Source: Mesostigma viride
Lineage: Eukaryota; Streptophyta; Mesostigmatophyceae; Mesostigmatales; Mesostigmataceae
NCBI GenBank assembly: GCA_009746045.1
Contig: RPFO01000103.1
Span: 780,143 to 844,142 of the forward strand
DNA length: 64,000 bases
Direction of reading: 5' to 3'
Shown: in pieces, positions 22,125 through 33,100 of the stretch
Position numbering within the stretch: position 1 is the first letter of the stretch
How the letters are laid out: each line of letters starts with the position of its first letter
Position numbers and translations under genes: made by a program
The notes under the pieces: generated by a model
Database searches by the model: none
The model's input: the letters and a program-made list of their open reading frames with translations, nothing else
What the model was told of the DNA's origin: nothing

Positions 22125-22488
22125 AAAAGGTAGGGAGCCCTCTCCCTACGCAGAGAGGGGGGAACCAAAGGGGTAGGAAAATAATCCTAACGCACCCAAC
22201 ACATACCAACACCATCGATAGACCATCCCAGATACAAAGCACCAATAGTTCACACGGTCTCCACCACCACGCCGGGTGATGTAGGGTTAGCCAGCACCAA
22301 GCCTGGTGGTAGGTTCCCCTAACTGCCTGGAACGGAGTCCTGGCCGGGGGGGACGGCACTGGGCAGGACACACAGAGTAAACACATCAGCGCTAAGGACC
22401 AAGAACAGCCAACCAACTGGCCAGAATATGAGGGCGACTCTACATACCGGAGGGACAACACCCTCAGGTCGGGCCTAAGGCCCTCTAT

Positions 22489-23914
22489 CTAGTGGCCATC
22501 CGTCTGATAAGTGCCACGAGAGGCCAGCAGGACCTCCAGGTAGGCCTGGTAGTGAGCCACATCCTCAACATTGTCATGCCTATCTACCGTGAGGAAAACA
22601 TCGGCCCACACGCCGTCAGGAAAGAGGCCCAGGAAGGCCCAGTAATACCTATGCTGCGTGAGGACGACCTGGCCACGGGCCCAGTCCAGAAAGCCACAGG
22701 CAAAGAGGCGAAGGAAAGGCTCTACCGCGATCAGGCAAAGGGCCCGCAGGAGGAGGCGATGATACCGAATCCGAGGGCGCATACCCGTCGGGAAGAACAG
22801 GTCCACCAGGGGCTCCACATTGGACGGCCACAACCGGATGTGCCGAACCTCGCGGGAGCGCCACCGACGAACACACTGTCGCGACCCGAATGTCTCTAGG
22901 TAGTCGCTGGCACGAGGAGGAGGGTGACCGCGGGAGTCTAGACCCTGGCCCGGGATAGGCGCCGGGCGGCGGGCATCCCACTCAAGGATGGGCTGGAGGA
23001 CCGTAGTGTACGCCGCACCCGGCACCGCAGGAAACTCTACTGTAAGGGCATCCGAAGCCATAATGCCCAGAGGGGGAGGGTAAGCCCACTGAAACCCACC
23101 GTAGGTGTCTAAATCGTTGTGGCGCCTCGCCCAGCGATACAGGACGCGCCGGACCAGGATCTCACCCTCGAACACCGGATCAGCTAAAATAACCATGTCG
23201 AACGGAGGCCGATCAGTCTCAATGGGTAGGCCACGATCCCGGCCGGGGCGCCCGACACACCTGGGAGAACCCATAAGACATGGGAGAGATGGCAAGCTCA
23301 GCAGAGGCGCGCGGCAGGTCACACTGTCGGCAGGCGAGTGCGGACATACCATACCCCGGAATGGGCGTGTCACGCGACTCCGGCGTCGCGTGCACCACAG
23401 AAGGAGCCCTGTCCCGATCACCCTGGGACAATTCCCTAAGGGAATCGGCAGCGCGGGTGGCGCGAGGATCCTGACCGGTGGACCGAACAACCGCGGCCAA
23501 AGACCGCGAGGTCGAAGGAGGAGGGACCGGAGCAGGGGCTGACGCAGGGGCAGGAGCCGACACCGCCGCAGGGGGCACTGGTAAAACAGGAGGTCGCGCC
23601 GGACCTGAAGCCAGAGGGGGCCGTGACGGACCCGCCAACGACGCAGGCGCGCCGGTCTCCGTTGCCGGTGCACCCTCAGGCCACATGTTAAAAATGGGGC
23701 CCGTAGGGACAGGCAGGCCTGCATAAGATTGACTACCATCCAGGCTCCAGTCAGGAACCGGAATCCTCTGCGGAGGACCACCCTCCCAAAGTCTGGGAAG
23801 CCCGCTAGTATCGCCAAAGAAGCCCCGCGACGTCTGCGCCTGAGCGGGAGGAGGCTCGGAAGCAGCGACGGAGGGCGAGCTAACAGGGGCAGGAGACTCC
23901 CGCGTAGGCGCAGG
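22489..23914 (-). CDS. retrotransposon ORF3, C-terminal part (unknown function)
   Basis: This is the downstream piece of an extra ORF between pol and the 3-prime LTR. Removing the inserted element and one TA joins it in frame to the N-terminal piece (29222-30166), and the joined frame runs to a stop at 23219. From about 23250 a second open frame, shifted by +1, continues to 22489 and encodes about 245 residues with 'FDMVILADPVFEGEILVRR' and 'VEPLVDLFFPTG'. The first part is Pro/Ala-rich. I see no membrane span or cleavage site, so it is not an obvious envelope protein. Whether the two frames are joined by +1 frameshifting or are separate proteins cannot be told here. Confidence 0.6.
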
Positions 23915-24596
23915 TACAGGGGCAGCTCACGTAGGTGGGACGCGAGTGGAACACTTTTCACCTAGGAGAGACACCAGGTTCAGGTACGTGGAACAGCCAT
24001 GTTTCAGGTATTCATGTAAGTGGGACAGGGTAGCTTTCAAAATTCAGTGTGGTGGGACAGTTACATGTTCAAAATTCAGGTCGGTGGGACAGGCAAATTT
24101 TCAATTACATGTAGGTGGGACACATGTTCATACACATACAAAACACAGGTTGGTGGGACATGTCCCACCGAGTTGTGTGGCATGGATGTGTAACACCTAT
24201 AATGCGCTAGTTTCAGCTATACTGTCTGCACTCGTTTCAGTGCTATATAAACTGTGTCGGAAAGGTCACGGCAAGCCCTACCTAGCCTATTCAAGGTGTG
24301 CCAGAAATACGGCAGGCGGGTGCGATTATTAATGACGCAACCGGCAACCCTAATACCTCCGTTTACAACATGATGGCCAGATATTAAAAACATGAAGGGC
24401 AGTTGGGCCCACAGGGAAAAGTCTACATCGCAACAAGGCACCATGCGACTCCGTAGTCAGCGATCACAAACGTTTGCTTCACCCTTTCCGTGCGCTTCTG
24501 CTCATGCTGTTTAGGGTACCTGCACATAAGAAACGTGCCAAGACACACAACCACACACCATAATAATGCATTACAAATGCGAAGTACAATGTTGTT

Positions 24597-24880
24597 GTTG
24601 TTGGTGGTGGTTGTTGTTGTTGTGGTGGTGGTGGCGGCGGCGGCGGCGGTACATGGTGGTGGTGGGGGTGGGGGTTGGGGTGGGGGTGGGGGTGTGGGGG
24701 TGTGGGGGGTGGGGGGTGCGTCCCTGTGTTGTGGTGCGTGTGCGTGTGACAGTGCATATGTACGCGTGATGTGTGATGGGTGATGTGTGATGTGCGATGT
24801 GTGATGGGTGATGTGTGATCGATGTGTGATGTGTGATGTGTGTGTGCTCATACGCCTACTAATATGTTGGCCCATTTGAT
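24597..24880. repeat. simple repeats: (TTG/GGT)n then TGTGATGGG-type
   Basis: G-rich trinucleotide and GGGGT-type runs at 24597-24725 are followed by degenerate TGTGATG(GG) repeats at 24760-24840. The plus strand has many G-runs with potential to form quadruplexes. The translated frames here are low-complexity by-products. Confidence 0.9.
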
Positions 24881-25045
24881 CATGCCGACGTGACCTGTCG
24901 CATGTGTGCGGTAGACATATGTACTGCATGCTACCTAGTCACACATGGCATGGGTTTGCAGAGTTACATACAGAGTGTACATTCTTGTCACATAAATGGT
25001 CCAGTATATCTTGGAGCCAAATGCATGCAACCCATGCAACGATAC

Positions 25046-25435
25046 TTACTTGACCACCATGCGCCAGTGGTTGTCATACTTCTTTGCATACGGGTCCTGT
25101 GGGTCAGGGTTTCCGTAGTACGTCAGGCCGTCACCATACAAGGTGAAAACCTGGTATTTGGCCCAGTCCGCCGTTGTCAGCACCTCGGCATGCTTTGCCA
25201 CAGTGCGCTGTGGCGGAAGCTCGAGAGGAGGGAGAGAAGGCTTGGACTTTTTCTTGGCTGGGCGGGTGGCCTGATCCGTTGGTGGTGGTGCTCCCGCGGC
25301 TGGGTTGCCGACCCCTGCTGCCCCCACCTGGTCGGCTGCCCCCCCCTTCCCACCACGTCAGCTGCCTCACATCCGGCCTTGTCCCAGGTTGCCTTCACTG
25401 CTCCAGCCTTCTTGCATCATGAGCAATATCTTTCA
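25046..25435 (-). CDS. putative exon of the pogo-like element gene
   Basis: On the minus strand a frame with 'AKKKSKPSLPPLELPP' and 'WAKYQVFTLYGDGLTYYGNP' ends 'HWRMVVK' next to GTAAGT, a good splice donor. The upstream part with 'KATWDKAGCEAADVV' is in another frame, separated by a G8 run (about 25340), so an indel or a sequencing slip is likely. A possible acceptor lies near 25415. Function is not recognised. Its position downstream of the helix-turn-helix exon suggests one spliced gene. Confidence 0.4.
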
Positions 25436-25734
25436 AATAAAGGGGGGGCAGCTGGGATATCGCCAAGAAATGAGCAAGACTGCTAGTTTCCAACCCTTAC
25501 ATAATTCATGATCACCCGTTGCTGGGTGGTTACGCTGCATCATTTGGCTGCATGCAACGAAGAAGACCATTACATACTTTCGGCTCTTCCACGTCAAATT
25601 CTCACGGGGCCGGGCTGCATGCATACTCATGAAACAATCGAAACTCAGCAAACTAGTGCGACATGTACAAAATGCAGCAGGAAAAATACCGACAATTATG
25701 ATGGAAATAAACTTACGCGCACAAGCGCGCGGTT

Positions 25735-26162
25735 GACCATGTACCCCTTGCTCCGATACTCGCGAATCTCAGTGGCCACCTCTTTCTCCACCAAGGGAAA
25801 CTTGGCCGTAGTCGGGTTTCTGACACGACTTGGGCACTTCTTCCCCGCTAGCTTGGGGTTGTCTGCTGCAGCCTTGATGGCCGCCTCCTCTGTGAGCATG
25901 CGGTTGAAGGTTGAAATCGGGATGGGGGGGTCGCTAGTTTTGCAGAATTGGCGCTGCGACAATCCGCTCTCGTGAAAGGCGTCCAGAATCTTCCGCTTGG
26001 TGCGCATATCCCTGAACATGTAATTTCATCTCGCGGCGCACGGCTTACTTTTTCGCCCTTGTCAGCTGGTTTGTCGGAGTTAACCAGCCCCGCTTCTGAT
26101 GCCGTGGTTAGCCCTGCCTGTCGTAGTTGCTTTTCCCTCGTCCTCGGTGACATGCGGCACAA
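25735..26162 (-). CDS. CENP-B/pogo-type helix-turn-helix protein fragment
   Basis: One frame begins 'MSPRTREKQLRQAGLTT' and runs to a GTAAGC donor (about 26050). After an acceptor near 26011 the next frame reads 'KRKILDAFHESGLSQRQFC' and 'ISTFNRML', then 'EKEVATEIREYRSKGYMVNR', and ends 'ALVR' before another GTAAGT donor (about 25734). Two successive helix-turn-helix units of this form are the DNA-binding part of pogo-family transposases and CENP-B. The DDE catalytic domain should follow but is absent. It fits the TA-flanked ends of the element in which it sits. The splicing model is inference. Confidence 0.6.
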
Positions 26163-26549
26163 GAAAGCTTGCAGGTCCAGACCTGCGGGGGCCGGGCATC
26201 ACGCGAGCCGCCGACAGCTGGCCCTGCGGATGATGGACTGCACTCCGGCTCGCCTGACCCGCTCGCCATAGCGGCTCACCGTATATAGTTAGAGACCTCA
26301 GACCACGGATGCAGTCACGTGTTCAATAATTAGTTAATTGATCATTAACTGATGCAGCTGACTAGCACTCTCTAACAAAAGTCACGTGCCAACGTACTGT
26401 ACGTAGCCAGCGTGTGCCTCTCTCACCTCCTTACAGTATACCATGTTAATTACGCCGGCAGAAGGGGAATTCATAAGGTGGGGCGCCTACAGTGCCACGT
26501 GTACTGATGTACGGTTATTGTGGATGCGACAGCCCACCGACCAACACAG

Positions 26550-26990
26550 CAAGGTGGGCCACCTGTTCCACGTACTCAGATTTTGGAAGAGCCAGTCCCA
26601 CCAACGCAGCAACTCAACGCAGCAAGGTGGGGCACCTGTTCCACGTACTCAGATTTTGGATGGGACTGTTCCACCTACGCAGCAAGGTGGGGCACCTGTT
26701 CCTCGTACTCAGATTTTGGATGGGACTGTTCCACATACGCAGCAAGGTGGGCCACATGTTCCACGTACTCGGATTTTGGATGGGACTGTCCCACCTACGC
26801 GGCAAGGTGGGGCACCTGTTCCACGTACTCAGATTGTGGTTGAGACCGTCCCACAGGCGCATACAGCCCACTTCCACGGCTACGTGGTACGCGAACCGTC
26901 CCACTTTCACGGCTAAGTGGTACGCGAACCGTCCCACTTTCACGGCTACGTAGTACGCAAACGTCCCACTTCCACGTGGTGTGGGAACAG
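26550..26990. repeat. 60-bp tandem repeats followed by 37-bp repeats
   Basis: Units of 60 bp with 'CAGCAAGGTGGGGCACCTGT' and 'CAGATTTTGGATGGGACTGT' run about 26550-26850. Three 36-37 bp units with 'CGAACCGTCCCACTTTCACG' follow at 26860-26975. They contain the same GTGGG/CCCAC words as the element ends, so they may be an amplified or nested terminal region. Frames seen here are by-products of the 60-bp period. Confidence 0.9.
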
Positions 26991-27180
26991 CCCAAGTACC
27001 CGTGAGGCGGTGTACTGTACTGTGTACATATACACACAAGTGGTCACATATCACTACCAAGACCTATATTTCACTACACCGCACATACGTATTGTATATA
27101 ATTCGACGTGGCTTTATTATCAGGTATCGTTAACTGCATAAATACTTGCACTACGTGAGCAGCTAGCGGTACAATATAGC

Positions 27181-27723
27181 TTGTTTTTCTTCTTGAAACA
27201 ATGGATTAAAGCGCTTCATCATGGTTCAGAGGCAGATTCGGAGGCTGCTTATGAGGCAGCTTCCGGGGCCTCTACACCGGTGAAGGTCCAGCCCAGCGTT
27301 GATGTTGATGATGAGTTGAACTCCACCCCAGACCTAGCGTCCTCTACAAATGATGAGGACATAAGTACCAAGGCATCGCCTTCAGGTCTTACAGTGATCC
27401 AGGAAGAACAACCAGCTTCTGCATCCTTGGCTTCTGAGACTCACAACCGGCAAGGGAATGAAGCGGAGGCCGTTTTGGCAAGAACAGATTCCGGGGGGTC
27501 TTCAGATTCCGGGGATTCGGAGAAGTTTTGGAAGCTGGTGCGCACCCAGAAAGGCATTCTCTTACCGACCAAGAAGCCGGGGCAGTTTCTACACGTCGCA
27601 GCTGGTTCAAGCTCTGAGCCCAGCGATTCAAGTTCTGAGGATAATGAAGGGAATTCCAGTGACGAAGAGTGGTCCGTGGACGTCAGCTCTGGTCAACCCG
27701 ATGTCGGTTCTTTGCAAATATGA
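27181..27723 (+). CDS. acidic serine-rich protein or exon, unknown
   Basis: The frame is open for 180 codons but its first Met is not at the start. A splice acceptor 'CATGGTTCAG' (about 27227) followed by 'EADSEAAYEAASGAS' is a plausible exon edge. The product is rich in Ser, Asp and Glu ('SSEPSDSSSEDNEG', 'SSDEEWSVDVSSG') and contains 'KFWKLVRTQKGILLPTKKPG'. Acidic Ser-rich tails occur in some pogo transposases, but this lies on the strand opposite to the helix-turn-helix exon. Function not recognised. Confidence 0.4.
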   Translation: MFFFLKQWIKALHHGSEADSEAAYEAASGASTPVKVQPSVDVDDELNSTPDLASSTNDEDISTKASPSGLTVIQEEQPASASLASETHNRQGNEAEAVLARTDSGGSSDSGDSEKFWKLVRTQKGILLPTKKPGQFLHVAAGSSSEPSDSSSEDNEGNSSDEEWSVDVSSGQPDVGSLQI

Positions 27724-28296
27724 CTGAACACAGGTGCGTGATTCAGAATCCTTCCAATCACGAATCCCGTTGCTGGGTTCCCCATGATGGCCATTGTGCT
27801 GATGCTTAAAGGGTTTTCGCATGAGTAAATGTGAGGCCATGTGCATTATAACCGCGTTGTTCAGTTTGGGGTAATTCCAAGTGTGGGCACAAAGTTTGCG
27901 CATTCATTCATTGTGTTCATGTAGTTCTGTTTTGTGCAACCATGCACTACATGCAGGCTGCAGGCTAGGCGTATTGTGTTGATGGACAGTTTTTTGCAAG
28001 CACGATCGAATGCGAGGCCTTGTGAATTTTAATACCTGCGTGGACGTCATAGGCAATCATGCATACATGGGCGTGTGCATAATAAAAATGCTGTCAATTT
28101 TCACAACCATACACGTGCAGGCACACACATGGCCGTGTGGATGATGTGAAATTTTTTGCCACCATGTATATGCATGGCCATGAGGTGCGGCATGGTTATT
28201 CATGATTCCTTACTTGAAAATCTGGCACCCTTTTTACACCATTACAACAACCATGGATGCATTCTCTTGCCCACATCTTGCTAGCACGGTAATTGT

Positions 28297-28500
28297 TTGA
28301 GTCAATCTTTTATGATCCTAATCCAAAGCTTCCGAGTTATGACGTGGTTGTACATGTGCATCACTTGGATTATGGCGATTGCAGACCCAGTCATCAAGTT
28401 TCGCACGTACGAGCGCTTGGCTGACCTGGAGCCTGTTGTCTTGTACATGATTGCCCGAATTCTCCCGATTTCTGGCCTGCGCAGGTTGTCTCCTTGATGA
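28297..28500 (+). pseudogene. retroposon 3-prime end with short open frame
   Basis: A 66-codon frame ends 'ARILPISGLRRLSP' and its TGA lies in the conserved terminus TTGTCTCCTTGATGATG. Copies at 6720-6778 and (minus) 12003-12054 read nearly the same last 14 residues and stop at the same place. This suggests the terminus of a retroposon whose last ORF ends at its 3-prime end. Sequence upstream of the last 50 bp is not shared. Confidence 0.45.
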
Positions 28501-28559
28501 TGGCGGTGGCGACTGCACCACGATGTCATTTCTTATCGTGGTGTTGTTATGTTGTTGTT

Positions 28560-28745
28560 ATATGGTGGGGGTGGGGGTGGGGGTGGGGGTGGGGTGGGGT
28601 GGGGGTGGGGTGGGGGTGGGGGTGGGGGTGGGGGTGGGAAGTGGGGTGAAGTGGGGTGAAGTGGGGTGAAGTGGGGTGAAGTGGGGTGAAGTGGGGTGAA
28701 GTGGGGTGAAGTGGGGTGAAGTGGGGTGGGGGTGGGGGGTTCTAA
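28560..28745. repeat. (GGGGGT)n and (GTGGGGTGAA)n repeats
   Basis: A GGGGGT-type run (28563-28640) leads into about eight units of GTGGGGTGAA. It is near the right end of the pogo-like element, as the G-rich block at 24597-24725 is near the left end. Confidence 0.92.
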
Positions 28746-29223
28746 CCCCACCCCCATGCATCATATAACAATAACAATGTTGTCATACAAATCTGCAAGA
28801 ACTACCATATTTGCACTTGATTGATTTAATTTCCAGCGTATTATCGGTTGCACACAGATCAAGTGTCCCTACGCCATGAGCAAACGTGCAGAATAGGTAG
28901 CATGCCCCATAGGAGTAATAGGGACATGTATGTATAACATATGTAGGAGTATGACACATAGAGCCCATATGTGCGTAGCCACTACATTCAGGAAGGTGGG
29001 ACACATAGAAACATACAGTTAGGTGGGACACAGCTTCAAGTTCGGGTAGGTGAGACAGACCTGTATCACAAATGCCGGTAGGTGGGACACCATGTTTTTC
29101 CAAATTCAACAAGGTGGGACATAATTTCAGTTAGGTGGGACACCTGAACATGTCCCGCTTTGCTGAATTTGTCCCACCTACCGGAGTTGGAACACTGTCC
29201 CACCTACGTGAGCTGCCCCTGTA

Positions 29224-30166
29224 CAGCGGTAACAGGCGCAGAGGCAGCAGGAGTCGCAGGAGCCACCGGAACCACAGCGACCGTGGGCGCAGGCGGGGGC
29301 GCGGGCGAAGCCGTAGTCGCCGGGGCGACAGAAGGGGTAGGGGGCGCGGATCCAGCCGGCGTGGTCGGGACCTGCGCCTGGGCCGCAAGGAAGGCCCCAA
29401 ACGCCGTGGTCAAAGACTGGATCTGAGCCTGCATAGCCGAGACCGTCGCCGAAAGAGGATCAGGCAACCCCGAAGGGGTAGGTTCCACTGCGACATCCCG
29501 GGTCGACCGAGGGGACGACGGGACCGGAGAGGGAGGAACAGACGCCGAGGAGGCGGACGCAGCGCTCGAGGCAGAATAATCTGGAGTATAATGTACCTCG
29601 GCTGGGGCGCCCGAAGGGGTAGGACCACTAACCGCTAGTCCCGCCGACTGATCAGCTATCTCCATGAACTCTACGGCCCGTAAAAGGTCGCAGGGGTTCT
29701 CGTCTACCTCAGCATCACCCTCAGCTGGAAGCCACGGGAACACCTCCCGTAGGCAGGTACGGCCCACAGGAGTGGAGAGGTAGGAGAACACACGGCAACA
29801 CCGGAGAACCGCATCTATCTGCCCCAAGGCGGGACAGCTGGAACCACACCCCAACAAACAGTGTCCGGCATCATCGAACCCGTGCAGGACAAGCTGGTGC
29901 GGCTCATCAGGGGAAGGACCATACCACGTGACCCCGAAGAGGGCCGCCCTGACTAAGCCCGCATGTTGGGCCTGAAGGGCCGGCTGCACCACGCCACCCG
30001 GGTAACTTGATCGCGACACCCAGCGGCCCGGAAGGGCCTCGAAATACAGCTCAGGGTCCGGTGGGGGCGGGGACGGCAGCGAGCTCTCAGCCGGAGGGGT
30101 AGGCTCTGACATGACGGCTGCGGAGGGGAGGGGACAACCAACCACCGTCGACAGCAGACATAACAT
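29224..30166 (-). CDS. retrotransposon ORF3, N-terminal part (unknown function)
   Basis: The frame begins 22 bases after the pol stop; the likely start is Met at 30112 ('MSEPTPPAESSLP') though 30166 is possible. The first half is folded-looking ('PELYFEALPGRWVSR', 'LVRAALFGVTWYGPSPDEPH', 'LLRAVEFMEIADQ'); the second is Pro/Ala/Ser-rich with a short helix 'SAMQAQIQSLTTAFGAFLAA'. It is cut by the pogo-like element at the TA target. Chromoviruses usually end after integrase, so a large extra ORF here is uncommon. No family is recognised. Confidence 0.65.
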
Positions 30167-30187
30167 AAGAGAGGAGAAGGTCTACAA

Positions 30188-33100
30188 CTAGAGCTTATGC
30201 AGGGTTTTATACTCCTGCAGCAGGCGACTACACCCATCTAGCTCACTCTCAGTATACCAGACCTTATCTACCTCACTACGAGCATACATCCACTTCACCT
30301 TATACTGGCGCTGGGTACCGCGGCCTTTTTTGATATCTCTATGGGCCACGATACCCTCTACCTCATCCTCTACCTCACCAGTATCCGGGTTATGCTCTAA
30401 AGGGGCAGGGGCCAATTCTCTACCAGCGAACGTGCTCTGATGATAGAGCTTCAGCTGGCTTCTATGAAAGGTGCGAGAGTGGGTCTGCCAAGAGGTAGGA
30501 ATATCTATCTCATACAGAAAATTACCTACTCTAGACAACACACGGAAGGGTCCTAAGAAGGCGGGCCTAAGTTTCACTTTCAGTTCAGCTTCGAACTTAT
30601 GAGCGAAGCGGCCAACACGGGGGCCTTCTACTAAGACTAAATCTCCTATTTCTATCTCAGGTGCTCTTCTATCTAATGAGGCACGCAACCTAGCAAGGTA
30701 TTTGGCCTGCGCCCTATGGTACCCTGCAATAGCGTTGTCGTGTGCATTCTTCATCTTATCTAATAACGCCTGCACACCTTCTACAGTATCCCGGGACACA
30801 TCATCCTTGTCCCTTAAAGGACTAGCTAAAAGAGAGGTAGGGGTAAGAGGTTGTCTACCAGTATCTAGGAAGAAGGGCGTATAACCATGCGCAGCCTGAG
30901 GGCAATTGTTAAGGGAAAACTCTACCAAACATAGGTAATCCTCCCAATCACTCCCAGAGCCATTCACATAGTGACGCAGAGCTTCTTCCACTACCCTATT
31001 CAAACGTTCTACTAAATGAGACGAGGAGGAGTGGTAGGCAGTACCGAAGGTGACCTTGGTACCGATAGCAGCGAAGAACTGCTGCCAAAAATCAGAAGTA
31101 AATAACTTATCCTTATCACTAATAAACTGCCTACTCAAACCATGATATCTATATACGTTATTAAGGTATAGGCGTGCGCAATCGCGTGCGGTGAGTTCTA
31201 AGGGACACGGCACGAGATGACACATACGAGTAAAACGATCTACAAAAACAAGGATCTGGGCGTTACCTCTATCATTCTTCCTAAAAGGTCCTACAAAATC
31301 CATCATAATGGAGTCCCACGGCATGATGGGATCAGGTAAGGTCCTAGGCTCTGCTATCTGTCCTACATTGTTGGGTTTCATCTCCTGGCAAGATTGACAG
31401 GTTCTAACATACTCATCTACATCCTTTAAAAGGGAAGGCCAGTAGTAAGAGCGGGCTACTAGGTCCCGTACCCGTTTACCACCCTGGTGAGCAGCTAAGT
31501 CATGCAACTCAAAGAGCAAGGAGGAGCGACAGATAGGAGGGACATACAGGCGCCATTGAGGGGGAGAATCTGCTATCTGCACATATAAAAATCCACCTAC
31601 AAATTTACAAGGGTGCTTGCCTAATTGTTGGGGATGGGCAGCAATGGCAGCTAATGCTTCCGGCTCAGTGGCCGTAAATCTACTAATAAGACGTTCGAGA
31701 TCAGAGGTAGGCATCGCTACAGAGGTATCCAGAACAGGTTTAAAGAGATCTCCTACCGCCTTGCCAAAGAGAAGGGGAGGTCCTAGAGGGACTATGTGTT
31801 CATAAGACTTTCCTGACCTAGTCGCTATATGGCTAAGCGGTATAGAAATTTTATTTTTCCCCTCCCCCCCCACCGAGACCACAGGAAGGGCCTCACACGG
31901 GAGAGAGAGTCCTACGTGAGAAAGGAGATCAGGCATGCGAACAGCTGTATGAAAGAGGTAGGCATAGGATTCATCATCAGGTAGTTCACCATACGGGGTT
32001 ACACCCATAGTAGTAGGAACTAGAGTAGTATTGAGAACATCAAGGTCCTCGAAAAAGGAGTAATCTGCACGACGAGAGAGTGCATCTGGTACTATGTTAT
32101 CTACACCCTTAACATACTGAAGTTTAAAAGGGGAGAACTGTGCTAAAAACTCCATCCAGCGCGCTTGACGAGGGGTAAGGTTGGGTTGTGAGAGAAGATG
32201 GGTAAGAGGGCGGTGATCTGTCTGGATAACTAATCTATAAGGATCAATCTCACAGGGTTCATTCAGACAAACATCAAATTGAGCACCTTTAAGAAAGTGC
32301 TGCCACGCGTGGCAACAGTACACCACAGCTAATAGTTCTTGCTGGTGGACGGGATAGTTACGCTCCGCAGGAAGCATTGTCCTAGAGATATACTCGATTG
32401 GCTGTAAGCCCTGACCCTGATCCTGGAGAAGGACGCCCCCTATAGCTACCTTGCTAGCATCTGTGGCTACAACAAAGGGTTTAGTAGTATCCGGTAGGAT
32501 GAGTACAGGAGGGGAGAGGAGTAGGGATTTTAGACACTGAAAAGCCGACTGACATTCACTACTCCAAACAAAGGGGATATCCTTCTTTAATAGATGATTA
32601 ATAGGAGCTGCTATAGTTGCGAAACGCGGGATAAAACGCCTATAGTAAGAAGCAATTCCTAGAAAACTACGTACACCTTTAACGTCGGTAGGGGTAGGCC
32701 ATTCCTGAATTGACTTAGTCTTATCCGGGTCGGTAGCGACCCCGGCATCTGACAGAACGTGCCCTAAGAATGGGACACTTCTACCAGAGCGAACTTTAGC
32801 ACGGCGCGCCCATAAAGAATTTTCAGCCATGATTTCTAATACTTTCTTTAAATCACGTAGGTGCGTTTCAAAATCAGGAGAATAAATAAGGATATCATCT
32901 AAGTAAGCTTGAGCACAAGAACGGTCATGCTCAGATAAAGAAACAGAGGAGAAGGAAGGATCCTTTAAATCAGAGGACACTTGAGGAAGGTGGGAATTTC
33001 CCATAACAGGTCTAAGCACTTCATTCATTAACATTTGGAAAGAGGCAGGAGAGTTACAGAGTCCCATAGCCGCTACTCTAAACTGGTAATGCCCAAAAGG

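Larger units (their letters stand above)
23917..29221. mobile_element. pogo/Tc1-like DNA element, 5305 bp, inserted in ORF3
   Basis: The ends are perfect inverted repeats of about 25 bp starting CAGGGGCAGCTCACGTAGGT, flanked by TA (23915-23916 and 29222-29223). Many GGTGGGACA words lie just inside both ends (23930-24170 and 28985-29215) and look like subterminal transposase sites. The minus strand encodes a helix-turn-helix region of the CENP-B/pogo kind at 25735-26162. The catalytic DDE part is not seen, so this copy is probably not autonomous. Excision restores the ORF3 frame exactly. Confidence 0.9.

Noticed and set aside
22084-22461. Possible small gene between ORF3 and the 3-prime LTR
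   Set aside because: The frame overlaps the polypurine tract and LTR edge and has no motif; it is in the non-coding 3-prime part of the element.
29135-29638. Arg/Gly-rich 167-codon plus-strand frame
   Set aside because: It is the antisense of the Pro/Ala-rich part of ORF3 and has no independent support.
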